Positions 53,518 through 62,511 of a stretch of 64,000 nucleotides of DNA are shown piece after piece. The translations under genes were made by a program, and so were the position numbers. Positions within the stretch are counted from its first letter, which is position 1, and the number at the start of each line of letters is the position of its first letter. This DNA comes from Vicinamibacteria bacterium (GTDB lineage: Bacteria > Acidobacteriota > Vicinamibacteria > Fen-336 > JAGNNV01): contig JAIBCN010000019.1 in assembly GCA_019694155.1 (NCBI GenBank), positions 1 to 64,000 of the forward strand, in the 5' to 3' direction. The notes beneath the pieces are model-generated. The model had not been told where the DNA came from. It saw only the letters and a list, made by a program, of their open reading frames with translations, and made no database searches.

Positions 53518-53957
53518 AGGCGAGCCGCCTCCGGCAGAGTTTCGAACAACAGGCCTTTCTGAAGACCCTCGGGGCCCGCTTGACGCGGGTCACGAGGGGC
53601 AAAGTCGCGATCAGGATCGAGGTGGCGTCGCCGATCACGCAGCAGCACGGATTCGTCCACGCGGGCGTGGTTTCAGCACTCGCCGACACCGCCGCCGGAT
53701 ACGCGGCCATGACCCTGCTCGCCGACCACGCCGAAGTGGTGACCGCCGAGTTCAAGATCAACTTCCTGAAGCCGGCCCTCGGCAAAGCCCTCGTCGCCGA
53801 GGCGCAGGTGATCCGATCGGGGCGAACGCTCTCGGTATCGAGGGCCGAGGTATTCACGGTTACGGGAAGCGCGCGCAGCCACGTCGCGACCCTGCTCGCG
53901 ACCATCGCCCACCTTCCCGGACCCGGCGAGACCGCAAAGGGCCGCGTCCGCACGTGA
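53514..53957 (+). CDS. PaaI-like hotdog thioesterase
   Basis: 147 residues from a GTG overlapping the binding-protein stop by 4 nt. The hotdog fold is recognised from QQHGFVHAGVVSALADTAAG, the central helix of PaaI-type thioesterases, followed by AEFKINFLKPALGKALVAEA. It should hydrolyse an acyl-CoA or aryl-CoA thioester. Its place inside the sugar transporter operon, between the binding protein and a ketopantoate-reductase-like enzyme, is unusual and not explained by sugar transport alone. Confidence 0.85.
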   Translation: MKASRLRQSFEQQAFLKTLGARLTRVTRGKVAIRIEVASPITQQHGFVHAGVVSALADTAAGYAAMTLLADHAEVVTAEFKINFLKPALGKALVAEAQVIRSGRTLSVSRAEVFTVTGSARSHVATLLATIAHLPGPGETAKGRVRT

Positions 53958-54946
53958 CTTCTTCTCCCGCCCGGGCGCAGGAATGGCCTCGCATCGGGGT
54001 GATGGGCGGCGGGGCCATCGGTTGCCTGTACGGCGGCTGGCTGGCGAGAGCGGGGGCGCCTGTCACCATCGTAGGCCGGCCGACTCACGTGGACGCGATG
54101 CGGGCCCGCGGCCTTCGCGTGAGCGGCGTCGACTTCGACTTCCATGTCCCCGTGAACGCCTCCACCGACTTGAGCGCGCTCACGCGGAGCGACATCGTTC
54201 TCTTCTGCACCAAGACCAGGGACACGGAAAATGTGGCGACCGCACTTCGCTCGTTCCTCCTGCCCACGAGCGCGGTTCTGGCGTTTCAGAACGGGGTCGA
54301 CGGGGCCGAGCGCCTTGCGGCGATTCTTCAAAACCCCGTCTTCTCAGCCTCGCTCGTGGTGTCGTGCTACATCGAGGGTCCCGGCCACGTGCACCACAAT
54401 GGTCGCGGCGATGTGCTCCTGGGCGACTTCCTTCCGTCCCGCGGTGACGCCATCGAGCGCGGCGCGTTGCTGGACGGAATCGTCGCGATGCTGCAGCGCG
54501 CGGCGATAAAGGCCTCGCTGGCCGCGGATATCCGTCTGACCCTCTGGACCAAACTCGCAATGAACTGCGGGTACAACGCGCTCTCCGCACTCTGCCGGGC
54601 GCGCTACGAGCGTCTCGTGTCCACCGAGCCGTCGCGGGAGCTGATGCGAACCGTGGTCGAGGAACTGGTGGCGGTCGGACAGAGAGACGGAGTCGCTCTC
54701 GACTTCGAGGTCGTACTCAAACAGGTGATGGATCTGGCCGCCGGATTCCCGAGGGCCATATCGTCCACCGGTCAGGACATCGCCCAGGGCCGGCTCACCG
54801 AGATCGACGATCTGAACGGCTACGTGGTGCGGCGGGGTCGGGCGCTGGGCGTGCCGACCCCGCTCAACGAGGCGCTGCAGCTGATGGTGAAGGTGCTCGA
54901 GACGGCGCCCGTGGACCCGGCGTTCTTTCCGAAAAGCGAAGCCTGA
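53954..54946 (+). CDS. Ketopantoate-reductase-family (ApbA/PanE-like) oxidoreductase
   Basis: 330 residues, start GTG overlapping the thioesterase stop by 4 nt. N-terminal NADP-binding GVMGGGAIGCLYGG, then LFCTKTRDTENVA and a C-terminal helical domain with KLAMNCGYNALSAL carrying the lysine and asparagine used by ketopantoate reductase. It probably reduces a 2-keto acid or lactone with NADPH. No other pantothenate gene is near, so a catabolic relative is more likely than PanE itself. Its stop abuts that of the convergent dehydrogenase gene within a TGATCA palindrome. Confidence 0.85.
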   Translation: MTSSPARAQEWPRIGVMGGGAIGCLYGGWLARAGAPVTIVGRPTHVDAMRARGLRVSGVDFDFHVPVNASTDLSALTRSDIVLFCTKTRDTENVATALRSFLLPTSAVLAFQNGVDGAERLAAILQNPVFSASLVVSCYIEGPGHVHHNGRGDVLLGDFLPSRGDAIERGALLDGIVAMLQRAAIKASLAADIRLTLWTKLAMNCGYNALSALCRARYERLVSTEPSRELMRTVVEELVAVGQRDGVALDFEVVLKQVMDLAAGFPRAISSTGQDIAQGRLTEIDDLNGYVVRRGRALGVPTPLNEALQLMVKVLETAPVDPAFFPKSEA

Positions 54947-56077
54947 TCAGTGGACGTCGCGGGCCGGAGCCGCGACGTAGCTGCGGCCGATGGCCTCGAT
55001 CCAGCGAGCGTCCTTCACCGCTTCGTCGGCCGTTATGGATGGCGCTTTCCCGGCGAGCACGCTCTCGCGGAAGTGATGGACTTCAGCGCGGAAGGCTTCG
55101 TCGTAGCTCACCACGCGATCCTCCACGACCAGGGTCTCGCCTTCCATGCGCTCGACTTCGAGCCGGGTGGGTGCATGCCGAATGTAGGGCGAAGGGAACA
55201 CGAGAGTCGCGCGGAGGTTCGGCGACACGAAGCGCAGCCGCTCCTCGTAGTGCTTGACCCCGGGAAGCGAAATCCAGCTCATGGAGACACGAACGCCGCC
55301 ACCGAACTGGGTGAGTGAGTGCTGGGCGAGGCCTTCGTTCCAGACCGAAGACGAAAGGACCCTCTCGGGCTCGCCGAGGGCGCCGCGCAGGGCATTGATG
55401 TCATGGATCAGGCTCTGCCACAGCATCAGGGCCGCCGCCCGTTCGTCCAACGTCGCTCCCGGGCGGACGGTCGCGTCGAGGCCTTCTCTGAGATCCGCGC
55501 TCTGCGCCTCCTGACGCGCGCCCGCGTTGGTCTGCGCCTCGTCGGGCCCGGGCCGCTTCGGCTCGCGCCACGGAAGGATCGCGTGGTGCTCTCGATAGGC
55601 GCCGTCATCCGGATGGAGAACGGTGGCCTCGACGTAACGGAGGTCGGGCATCGCCTTCACGAGGGCGCAAAGCGCGAGGTAGGCGGGATCGAAGCGCTTG
55701 TGGTAGCCCACCATGGTGAAGCCGCGCGCGGCATGAGCCGCGGTGGCGAGCCTCTCCGTCTCCGGGCGTCCGAAGCCCAGGGGCTTCTCCACGAACACGT
55801 GCTTGCCCGCCGCGTAGGCCGCCTCGAGCGCAGCGTCGTGACGGCCCGACGACAGCACGAACACCGCATCGACGTTCGGGCTCGTCGCGACGTCCCTGAA
55901 GTCGCGCGAACGCTCCGCGACGCGATAGCGATCCGCGACCGCGTTCAGCACGGCCTCCGAAATATCGGCGACCGCCGTGATCTCGAAGAGATCGGGCCGC
56001 TCGGCGAGGGTCGGCAGATGCATCATCTGCGCGATCCCGCCGCATCCAATCACGCCTGCCCGCAGTTTGCCGCTCAC
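54947..56077 (-). CDS. Gfo/Idh/MocA-family dehydrogenase
   Basis: 376 residues from a GTG at 56077, inside the stop of the upstream gene (4-nt overlap). N-terminal Rossmann GVIGCGGIAQMMHLP, then the family motif VEKPLGFGRPE at about 95 and a C-terminal beta-sheet domain with the LIHDINALRG helix. Members oxidise sugars or cyclitols such as myo-inositol or scyllo-inositol. It is downstream of an IolE-like isomerase/dehydratase in the same operon, the usual order of an inositol-type pathway. The GVKHYEERLRF region is not diagnostic for one substrate. Confidence 0.87.
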   Translation of the reverse strand: MSGKLRAGVIGCGGIAQMMHLPTLAERPDLFEITAVADISEAVLNAVADRYRVAERSRDFRDVATSPNVDAVFVLSSGRHDAALEAAYAAGKHVFVEKPLGFGRPETERLATAAHAARGFTMVGYHKRFDPAYLALCALVKAMPDLRYVEATVLHPDDGAYREHHAILPWREPKRPGPDEAQTNAGARQEAQSADLREGLDATVRPGATLDERAAALMLWQSLIHDINALRGALGEPERVLSSSVWNEGLAQHSLTQFGGGVRVSMSWISLPGVKHYEERLRFVSPNLRATLVFPSPYIRHAPTRLEVERMEGETLVVEDRVVSYDEAFRAEVHHFRESVLAGKAPSITADEAVKDARWIEAIGRSYVAAPARDVH

Positions 56078-56985
56078 AGTCCCAGAACCTCCCTCAGATA
56101 CTTCCGGCTCTTCCTGGCGCTCTCCGTGGGATCGGGATTGAGCCGCCCCGACGCGTCGGGCACCACATCCTGCTCCACGATCATCCAGCCGTCGTAGTTC
56201 CGCTTCGCGAGAGCGGCGCACACGCCCTTGAAGTCGACCACTCCCTCCCCGAGCGCGCAGAAGATGCCGCGCTTCCAGGCGTCCTGCATGGAGATGTCGC
56301 TGGTCCTTACGTGCTGGAGCTGGGCGGCGTCCGCGTCCTTGAGGTGGACGTACTTGATGCGCGCCCCGTGGCGGGTGGCGACATCCACCGGATCGCAGCC
56401 GCCGTAGACGGCGTGGCCGGTGTCGAGGAGGAGATTCACGAGCTCGGGCTTCGTGCCTTCGAGCATGCGATCGATCTCTTCGGGGGTTTCGAGGTAGGTG
56501 CCGGCGTGGTGGTGCACGACCACGCTCAGGCCGTGGGCATCCTTGACCCTCTGAGCGATGAGTTCGAGCGTCTGAAGCGCCGCCTTCCACTCCGCCGCGT
56601 TCCAGCCCCGGGAGCCATCCTTGGGAATGCGTCCCGCGTGCGCGGTCCGCATGGGGCCTTCATCGTCGGCCACGATCAGCTCCTTCACCCCGAACTGCTC
56701 GAGCAGGCTCGCCACCTTCAGCGAATGAGCGATGACCGTATCGCGCGCGGCGGGATCCTCGAGGGAGACCGGCACGAACGACGAGCCGAGCGTGAGATGA
56801 CGCGAGTCGAGCTCGCGGGCGAGCGCTTCCTTCGTGGTGGGGAGATAGCCGTAGGGGCCAAGCTCGGTGCCTTCGTAGCCGGCGGCGGCGATGGCATCGA
56901 GAACGGTGGCGTAAGGGGGGTTGGGAAGGTGGGCTTCGTACACCGCCCAGCTCACTGGAGCGTTTCCGATGCGGGGTTTGGTCAT
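56074..56985 (-). CDS. IolE-like sugar phosphate isomerase / dehydratase
   Basis: 303 residues, ATG at 56985. AP2-type TIM barrel beginning IGNAPVSWAVYEAHL, with metal ligands of the xylose-isomerase-like fold in VVVHHHAGTYLETP, LLLDTGHAVYGG and IKYVHLKDADA. The opening segment resembles 2-keto-myo-inositol dehydratase (IolE). With the Gfo/Idh/MocA enzyme next to it, the pair could convert inositol to a keto-sugar and on to a dione, but only homology supports this. A perfect palindrome TGGAACGTTCCA lies 64 bp upstream. Confidence 0.85.
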   Translation of the reverse strand: MTKPRIGNAPVSWAVYEAHLPNPPYATVLDAIAAAGYEGTELGPYGYLPTTKEALARELDSRHLTLGSSFVPVSLEDPAARDTVIAHSLKVASLLEQFGVKELIVADDEGPMRTAHAGRIPKDGSRGWNAAEWKAALQTLELIAQRVKDAHGLSVVVHHHAGTYLETPEEIDRMLEGTKPELVNLLLDTGHAVYGGCDPVDVATRHGARIKYVHLKDADAAQLQHVRTSDISMQDAWKRGIFCALGEGVVDFKGVCAALAKRNYDGWMIVEQDVVPDASGRLNPDPTESARKSRKYLREVLGL

Positions 56986-57048
56986 GGTTTTTTCCGTGGC
57001 GTCCGGGGGCGAAGGCCCTCGCGGGGTCTCATGTTACCGCGTTCGGCG

Positions 57049-57060
57049 TGGAACGTTCCA
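57049..57060. promoter_or_regulatory. Perfect LacI-type operator TGGAACGTTCCA
   Basis: A perfect 12-bp palindrome with a central CG, the hallmark of LacI-family sites, 63 bp before the IolE-like gene. The related site at 50076-50087 precedes the ABC operon at nearly the same distance. No LacI-type gene lies in the window. Confidence 0.6.
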
Positions 57061-57098
57061 ACGGGCACCCTGACCGATCCAAAATGACTTCACTTGAT

Positions 57099-57124
57099 CG
57101 GCCGGAGGAAGCCCCCTCCGGCCG
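57099..57124. terminator. Hairpin downstream of the M28 peptidase gene
   Basis: CGGCCGGAGG (57099-57108) and CCTCCGGCCG (57115-57124) form a perfect 10-bp stem with a 6-nt loop, 20 bp beyond the M28 stop. No T-run follows. Confidence 0.5.
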
Positions 57125-57143
57125 GGGACGACCGCGGAAGGAC

Positions 57144-58826
57144 CTAAGGAGTGGGGGTCGGCGAAGGCGGCGGCGCGGGCATCTTCTCTTTCGGGAACCG
57201 GGGCAGCATCTCCTCGCGATTGGCCACGTGATACACCGCCCCCGCGATGGCGATGGCGGAACGCATGGCGTCCTCCTCGATGATCCTCTCGTAGGTGTCG
57301 AGGTTCGTGTGCCAAGTGTGCGAGTTGTACTGAATGGGATCCTGCCCGAGGCCGATGCCGGGGAGGCCTGCCTCATTGAAAGAAGTGCTGTCGGTTCCAC
57401 CGCTGCGGCGCGAAGTGGTGACGGATGCGCCGAGGAGGCCGAAGTCCTCGAAAGGCGACAGGACGTCGCGCAGGATGGCTCCCGCCTCCCTGGGGCCGAA
57501 CACATTGGCGCCGCGGATCCGACCGGTGCCGGAATCGACATTGAAGTACCCGTTGAAAGTCGCAAACTCCGGCTTGGGCGCTTCGAACGTGCCGAAGTGC
57601 TCCTTCACGTAGGCCTTGGAACCGAGCAGGCCCTGCTCTTCCCCGCCCCACAGCGCGACGCGGATGGTCCGCCGAGGCTTGAGCCCCGCGGCCTTGATGA
57701 TGCGCGCGGCCTCGAGCATGACCGTCGAGCCGATGGCATTGTCGGTGGCGCCCGTCGCCGAATGCCACGAGTCGAGGTGGCCGCCCAGCATCACGACCTC
57801 GGCTTTCTTGTCGGTCCCCGGGATCTCCGCGACCACGTTGTAGGACGTCTTGCCCTCCGGGTAGCTCTGGTTGACGATGTTGAATTCCAGTTCGACGGCG
57901 CGATCGTCATCGAGGAGGCGGCTGATCCGGCCATAGTCCTCATTGCGCAGGACGACGGTGGGCACGGCCTTCGTTACATCGAAGGTGCGGTTGTTGAACG
58001 CGCGGATTTGTCCGTGTTCGCGGCCGGCGTCGTTGAGGCGGACGAGTGCGCCGTTCGTGACGAGGAACTGGTCGACCATCTCCGCGATCCGGTTGGCGGT
58101 GAGGCGGGTCGGGTCCGGGGTCGGCGTGGGCGCGGCATTGGCGCCGAAGGGCGAAGGAGCGGGATTGTCGAGGTCGAAGCGGCGGCGCATCTCCTCGTCG
58201 TCGGCGCGTGTGGCCGGGGGGTTCAGGGTGACCGGGACCTTCGTGGGCGCGCCCACGAGGACGATGGCGCCCTTCACCTTGGCCTGAACCGCGGCGAGGC
58301 CGGCGTTCAGCTCTTCGAGGGTCGGACACACCTGCGGCGCGGGAGCCCCGGGAGCGCCGGGGCGGCCAGGGGCCGCGGCAGGGGCCGGGGGCGTGGTGCA
58401 ATGCGGCGGATCGATGCGGACGGCGCGACCGCGAACCGGACCGTTCGTTCCGGGGGTCCATGCGAGGACCTCACCGACGAGCGAGTCCTTCACGGGCGTC
58501 ACGATGAAGCCGGAGAAGCGCTCGTTCAGCCATCCGGGATGACCGAAGTCCCAGGGTTCGAGATGCGCATTCTCGAATCCCCAGGCCGTCGTCTGCTTCA
58601 TCACCCACTCCGCCGCGGCTTTGTGGTTCGGCGAGCCGGTCAGCCGCGGGCCGTAGACGTCGGTGAGCATGTGCAGGGTCTTCATGATCTGCGAGTTCGC
58701 GCGGCCCTCCTTGCGGATCTTCGCGATCGCCTCGTAGTCGATGCGCTCCTGCGCGTTCAGGCCCGCGCCGAGAGCCGCGATCGCGCAGGCCGCGGCCACT
58801 TTGATCAATGTATTGGATATCGCCAT
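57144..58826 (-). CDS. Secreted M28 family peptidase with PA-like insert
   Basis: 560 residues. Signal peptide about 1-26 (LNAQ). The M28 catalytic site is complete: [20 protein letters not shown] with His and two Asp, [11 protein letters not shown] with the catalytic and metal Glu, NVDSGTG with Asp, and [10 protein letters not shown] with the last His. A long insert (about 110-290) contains a PA-like domain and a Pro/Ala/Gly-rich loop. The C-terminus ends in a Pro-rich tail ([11 protein letters not shown]). A TATTGT box ends 7 nt before the ATG and no ribosome-binding site is seen. Divergent from the S9 peptidase. Confidence 0.9.
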   Translation of the reverse strand: MAISNTLIKVAAACAIAALGAGLNAQERIDYEAIAKIRKEGRANSQIMKTLHMLTDVYGPRLTGSPNHKAAAEWVMKQTTAWGFENAHLEPWDFGHPGWLNERFSGFIVTPVKDSLVGEVLAWTPGTNGPVRGRAVRIDPPHCTTPPAPAAAPGRPGAPGAPAPQVCPTLEELNAGLAAVQAKVKGAIVLVGAPTKVPVTLNPPATRADDEEMRRRFDLDNPAPSPFGANAAPTPTPDPTRLTANRIAEMVDQFLVTNGALVRLNDAGREHGQIRAFNNRTFDVTKAVPTVVLRNEDYGRISRLLDDDRAVELEFNIVNQSYPEGKTSYNVVAEIPGTDKKAEVVMLGGHLDSWHSATGATDNAIGSTVMLEAARIIKAAGLKPRRTIRVALWGGEEQGLLGSKAYVKEHFGTFEAPKPEFATFNGYFNVDSGTGRIRGANVFGPREAGAILRDVLSPFEDFGLLGASVTTSRRSGGTDSTSFNEAGLPGIGLGQDPIQYNSHTWHTNLDTYERIIEEDAMRSAIAIAGAVYHVANREEMLPRFPKEKMPAPPPSPTPTP

Positions 58827-58833
58827 GCGCCGG

Positions 58834-58839
58834 ACAATA
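58834..58839 (-). promoter_or_regulatory. TANNNT box (TATTGT) before the M28 gene
   Basis: On the minus strand TATTGT ends 7 nt before the ATG at 58826, with no Shine-Dalgarno sequence. It lies in the 57-bp divergent gap. Confidence 0.4.
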
Positions 58840-58871
58840 CCAGTTGGCGAACCGGCCGGCTCGGACGGTCT

Positions 58872-58877
58872 TATGCT
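58872..58877 (+). promoter_or_regulatory. TANNNT box (TATGCT) before the S9 gene
   Basis: TATGCT ends 6 nt before the ATG at 58884, with no Shine-Dalgarno sequence, so both divergent peptidase genes appear leaderless. Confidence 0.4.
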
Positions 58878-58883
58878 TCACCC

Positions 58884-60944
58884 ATGCGAAGAACGATCCC
58901 TGCCCTGCTCCTGCTGCTGGCCCCGCTTTCTGCCCTCGCGCAACAGCACGCCATGACTCACGAGGACGTCTGGCTCCTCCACCGCATCGGTGCGCCCGCC
59001 CTCAGTCCCGACGGCAAGCTCGCCGTCTTCTCGGTGACCGAGCCCTCATACGACAGCACGCAGAATGTGTCGGACCTGTGGATCGTCCCGACCGACGGCT
59101 CGGCCCCCGCGCGCAAGCTGACGAACACGAAAGGCGGCGAAGGCGGCGCGACATTCTCGCCGGACGGCCGAACGCTCGCCTTCACCGCGCGGCGCGACGG
59201 GGACGAAGCCGAACAGATCTACCTCCTGCCCCTGGAGGGCGGCGAGGCGCGAAGGCTCACCAGCATCTCGACCGGCGCTTCGGGACCGAAATTCCGCCCC
59301 GACGGCAAGGCCGTCCTCTTCCAGACCACATTCAACGCGGGCGCGTCGACGCTCGACGAACAGAAGAAGCTCGCGGACGAACAGAAAGCGCGAAAGGACA
59401 CCGCGCGCACGTACGACTCGTTCCCGGTGCGGTTCTGGAACGCGTGGCTCGAGAAGAAGGAGCCCATGATCGGGTGGCAGGAAGTCGACGGCAAGACCCC
59501 CACCATCGTCCGCGTGGCCCCGCTCCGCGGCAGTTTCGACGGGGGCGGCGGCGAGATCCTCAATCCGACCTGGACCCCCGACGGCAGGTCTATCGTCTTC
59601 GAAGCTAGCGCCAATCGCGACCACGGAATGTACGAGCCGACGGAAACCGCGCTTTACTCGGTGGCCGCTGGCGGAGGGACACCGAAGCGCATCACTCCGG
59701 CGGGGACCAGCTACTCGAACCCCGAGTTCGCGCCGGACGGCCAGGCTCTTTACGCCCTCGAATCGCGCACGCCTACCCAGAAGCAGATCTACTTCGTGGG
59801 TCGTCTCGCCCGCTTCACCGGCCCCGACTGGTCACAGGTTTCCGTCGTCACCTCGGGATGGGATCGCTCGGTCTCGGGCATCGCTTTCAGCGCGGACTCC
59901 CGCCAGATCTACATCCAGGCCGAAGACGACGGGACCACGAAGATCTTCCGCTTCCCCGCCACGGGAGGCGCGCCGGAAATCGTCCACGCGCCCGCCTTCG
60001 GAGCGGTGACCGACCTGCAATCGGAGGCGGGAGTCTTCGTGGGCAAGTTCTCCGGGTCGACCGAGCCCGGCCAGATCGTCCGCTTCGACCCCGTGAAGAA
60101 GAGCTACACGACTCTCACCTCCTTCAACAAGGAGCGGCTCGCCCAGATCTACCTTCCGAAGCCCGAGCACTTCTGGTTCACCGCCAGGAACGGCAAGAAG
60201 ATCCACTCGATCATCGTGCCGCCGCCTGTGGTCGAGCCCGGGAAGAAGTACCCCCTCATCGCTTTTCCCCATGGCGGTCCGAACTCGATGTCCGCCGACG
60301 GCTTCTCCACGCGATGGAACTACCACCTCCTCACCGCGCCCGGCTACTACCTCATCATGACGAACTACACGGGCTCCACGGGCTTCGGCGAGAAGTTCGC
60401 GAATGACATCGAACGCGATGTGCTGCGCGGACCGGCCCTCGAGACCCTCGAAGCCATCATCGAGGCGGCGAAGAAGTACCCGCAGATGGACCTCACGCGC
60501 CAGTGCGCGGCCGGCGGCTCCTACGGCGGGTACCTCATGAACTGGTACAACGGCACCACCAACCAGTTCAAGTGCCTGGTCAACCACGCGGGGGCGGTGA
60601 ACAACGAATCGCAGTACGGCCTGAACGACGGCGGCATCGACCGCGAACTCCGCATGGGCGCGCCGATCTGGGAGACCGGCAAAGGCCAGTGGTTCGATCA
60701 GTCGCCCATCCGCTACTCGAAGAACTGGAAGACGCCGATGCTCGTCACCCAGGGCGAACAGGACTTCCGCGTCCCCCTCTCCGAGTCGATGACCACCTTC
60801 AAGCTGCTCCAGCGCCTGAAGGTGCCCGCGCGGTTCGTGATCTTCCCGGACGAAGGCCACTGGATCCTCAAGGGGCCGAACAGCCGGAAGCACATGGAAG
60901 AGGTCATGGGCTGGTTCCGGAAGTACCTCGACCCCACGCTCTGA
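58884..60944 (+). CDS. Secreted S9 family (acylaminoacyl-peptidase-like) protease
   Basis: 686 residues from the ATG at 58884, which begins a signal peptide (about 1-19, SALAQ). An N-terminal propeller with repeated SPDG/APDG blades covers about 30-420, and an alpha/beta-hydrolase domain about 430-686. The catalytic triad is Ser546 in GGSYGGY, Asp627 in GEQDFRV and His659 in DEGHW. The YTGSTGFGEKF segment near 495 is typical of S9C enzymes. It cleaves short peptides; no ribosome-binding site precedes the start, only a TANNNT box. Confidence 0.92.
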   Translation: MRRTIPALLLLLAPLSALAQQHAMTHEDVWLLHRIGAPALSPDGKLAVFSVTEPSYDSTQNVSDLWIVPTDGSAPARKLTNTKGGEGGATFSPDGRTLAFTARRDGDEAEQIYLLPLEGGEARRLTSISTGASGPKFRPDGKAVLFQTTFNAGASTLDEQKKLADEQKARKDTARTYDSFPVRFWNAWLEKKEPMIGWQEVDGKTPTIVRVAPLRGSFDGGGGEILNPTWTPDGRSIVFEASANRDHGMYEPTETALYSVAAGGGTPKRITPAGTSYSNPEFAPDGQALYALESRTPTQKQIYFVGRLARFTGPDWSQVSVVTSGWDRSVSGIAFSADSRQIYIQAEDDGTTKIFRFPATGGAPEIVHAPAFGAVTDLQSEAGVFVGKFSGSTEPGQIVRFDPVKKSYTTLTSFNKERLAQIYLPKPEHFWFTARNGKKIHSIIVPPPVVEPGKKYPLIAFPHGGPNSMSADGFSTRWNYHLLTAPGYYLIMTNYTGSTGFGEKFANDIERDVLRGPALETLEAIIEAAKKYPQMDLTRQCAAGGSYGGYLMNWYNGTTNQFKCLVNHAGAVNNESQYGLNDGGIDRELRMGAPIWETGKGQWFDQSPIRYSKNWKTPMLVTQGEQDFRVPLSESMTTFKLLQRLKVPARFVIFPDEGHWILKGPNSRKHMEEVMGWFRKYLDPTL

Positions 60945-60961
60945 CCAGAAGGCGCGACTTC

Positions 60962-62485
60962 ATGAAGCCGGGGCCACGGCTTCCCTGCTGGCTCGCGGCC
61001 GTGGCGTTGCTGTCGGCCTGCGCGACGCCCCGCCCTCCGGAGGGAAGGACGATCGTGATCGTTCAGGCCGAAGGACCGCTCTCGCTCGAGCCGTGCGAGA
61101 ACAACGAGGACTTCTCCGGGAACGTCCTCGGCAATGTCTTCGAGCCTCTCGTCGCCATGAATGCCGACCTTCGCCTGGTCCCCGCACTCGCGGCCTCCTG
61201 GTACACGCCCGACGCCACCACCTGGGTCTTCCGGCTGCGCGAGGGCGCACGATGGCATGACGGCCGGGCCGTTGTGCCCGCGGAGGTGGCGGCGAGTCTC
61301 GAGAGGGCCCGCCGCGATCCGAAATCGCGAAGACGTCCGGAGCTCTCGCAGGTTGCGACCATCGCCACCGGAGGAGACGGCGAAGTGGTGCTCAAGACGA
61401 AGGCCCCCTTCGGCGCCCTCGCCTCCCAGATCGCGCAGGTGCCCATCTCGCGTTCGCCCGGCCCCGGCGCACGCTTTCCGCAAGGCACCGGCCCCTACCT
61501 GATCGGTGAATTCACACCTGGAGGCGACACACTGCTTGTCCCCGCGGGCGATGGCTCGAGACTGCACCGGCTTCTTTTCCGGGTGGTTCCGGACGCGCGC
61601 GAGCGCCAGCGCATGCTGGCCGATGGCCGGGCCGACATCATCCCTTATCTCGCCGCGAGCGAGGCATCGGCGATCGAGGGTTCCCCGACGACGAGAGTTC
61701 TGCGCCGGCGCGGTCTGCTGATCGCGTTTCTGGCCATGGACTACGCACGCCGGCGATCGCCCTACGTAGTCATGAAGAGGAACCCCTTCCAGGACGTCCG
61801 CGTGCGCCGGGCCCTTTCCGCGGCGATCGATCGCGAAGCGCTTCTGAAGGAGGCGCTCGGTGGAAACGGCGACACCCTCGCGCAACTGGTGGTTCCGGAA
61901 GCTTTCGGATTCGCGTCGGGTGTGGCTCGTCCCGTTCCCGACCTGACCGCGGCGAGAAGGCTCATGGCCGAGGCCGGACTCAAAGAGGGCTTCGAGGTCA
62001 CACTCGATTTCGAGGGGGTCGCGGTGGAGAGTTCGATGGAGCGCGTCGTTCAGGTTCTCGCTCGCCAGTTCGCGCAAATCGGCGTCCGGGTGATACCGCG
62101 GCCGCACACCACCCAGGAGCTCCTCGCCCGCGTGGAGTCGCACGACACCTCTTTCTACCTGCTCTCGTGGGTGGGAACCTCCGGCGACTTCGGGAGCACG
62201 GCCGAGTTTCTCCTGCGCACTCCTTCGGAAGGGCGCGGCACCGACAACGGGAACTACTCGAGCCCGGAAGCGGACGCCCTCATCGACGAGGCGTCCTCGA
62301 CCCTCGATCCGGGCGCCCGCCTCGCCATCCTGCGAAGGCTCGAGGAGCGCGTCCGCGCCGACGTGCCGGTCATCCCCCTGCTCCGCCGGGAGGACCTTTA
62401 CGGGGCGGCGCGAGGCCTCTCCTTCGAACTGCGCCTCGACCGGGAGATCCGCGGCGTCACGGTGGTGGTCGAGGGGAAGCGATGA
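60962..62485 (+). CDS. ABC-type solute-binding lipoprotein, family 5
   Basis: 507 residues. Lipoprotein signal with LLSACA (Cys about 20). Family 5 (peptide/nickel/oligosaccharide) binding fold: VFEPLVAMNADLRLVPALAA, WVFRLREGARWHDGR, FQDVRVRRALSAAIDREAL and a C-terminal RLAILRRLEERVRADVPVIPL. It follows the S9 protease by 17 bp, which fits uptake of peptides released by that enzyme. No permease or ATPase gene follows; the next gene is a sensor kinase, 26 bp away, so a role in signalling rather than transport is also possible. Confidence 0.88.
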   Translation: MKPGPRLPCWLAAVALLSACATPRPPEGRTIVIVQAEGPLSLEPCENNEDFSGNVLGNVFEPLVAMNADLRLVPALAASWYTPDATTWVFRLREGARWHDGRAVVPAEVAASLERARRDPKSRRRPELSQVATIATGGDGEVVLKTKAPFGALASQIAQVPISRSPGPGARFPQGTGPYLIGEFTPGGDTLLVPAGDGSRLHRLLFRVVPDARERQRMLADGRADIIPYLAASEASAIEGSPTTRVLRRRGLLIAFLAMDYARRRSPYVVMKRNPFQDVRVRRALSAAIDREALLKEALGGNGDTLAQLVVPEAFGFASGVARPVPDLTAARRLMAEAGLKEGFEVTLDFEGVAVESSMERVVQVLARQFAQIGVRVIPRPHTTQELLARVESHDTSFYLLSWVGTSGDFGSTAEFLLRTPSEGRGTDNGNYSSPEADALIDEASSTLDPGARLAILRRLEERVRADVPVIPLLRREDLYGAARGLSFELRLDREIRGVTVVVEGKR

Positions 62486-62511
62486 AGTGATAATCAGGTC
62501 ATGAGGCTTTC

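Noticed and set aside
54947-56590. Longer version of the dehydrogenase starting in the isomerase gene
   Set aside because: The extension is an out-of-frame reading of the IolE-like gene; the GTG at 56077 with a 4-nt overlap is the sensible start.
57048-58883. Long in-frame extension upstream of the S9 peptidase
   Set aside because: It lies antisense to the M28 gene and precedes a clear signal peptide at 58884, so the true start is the latter.
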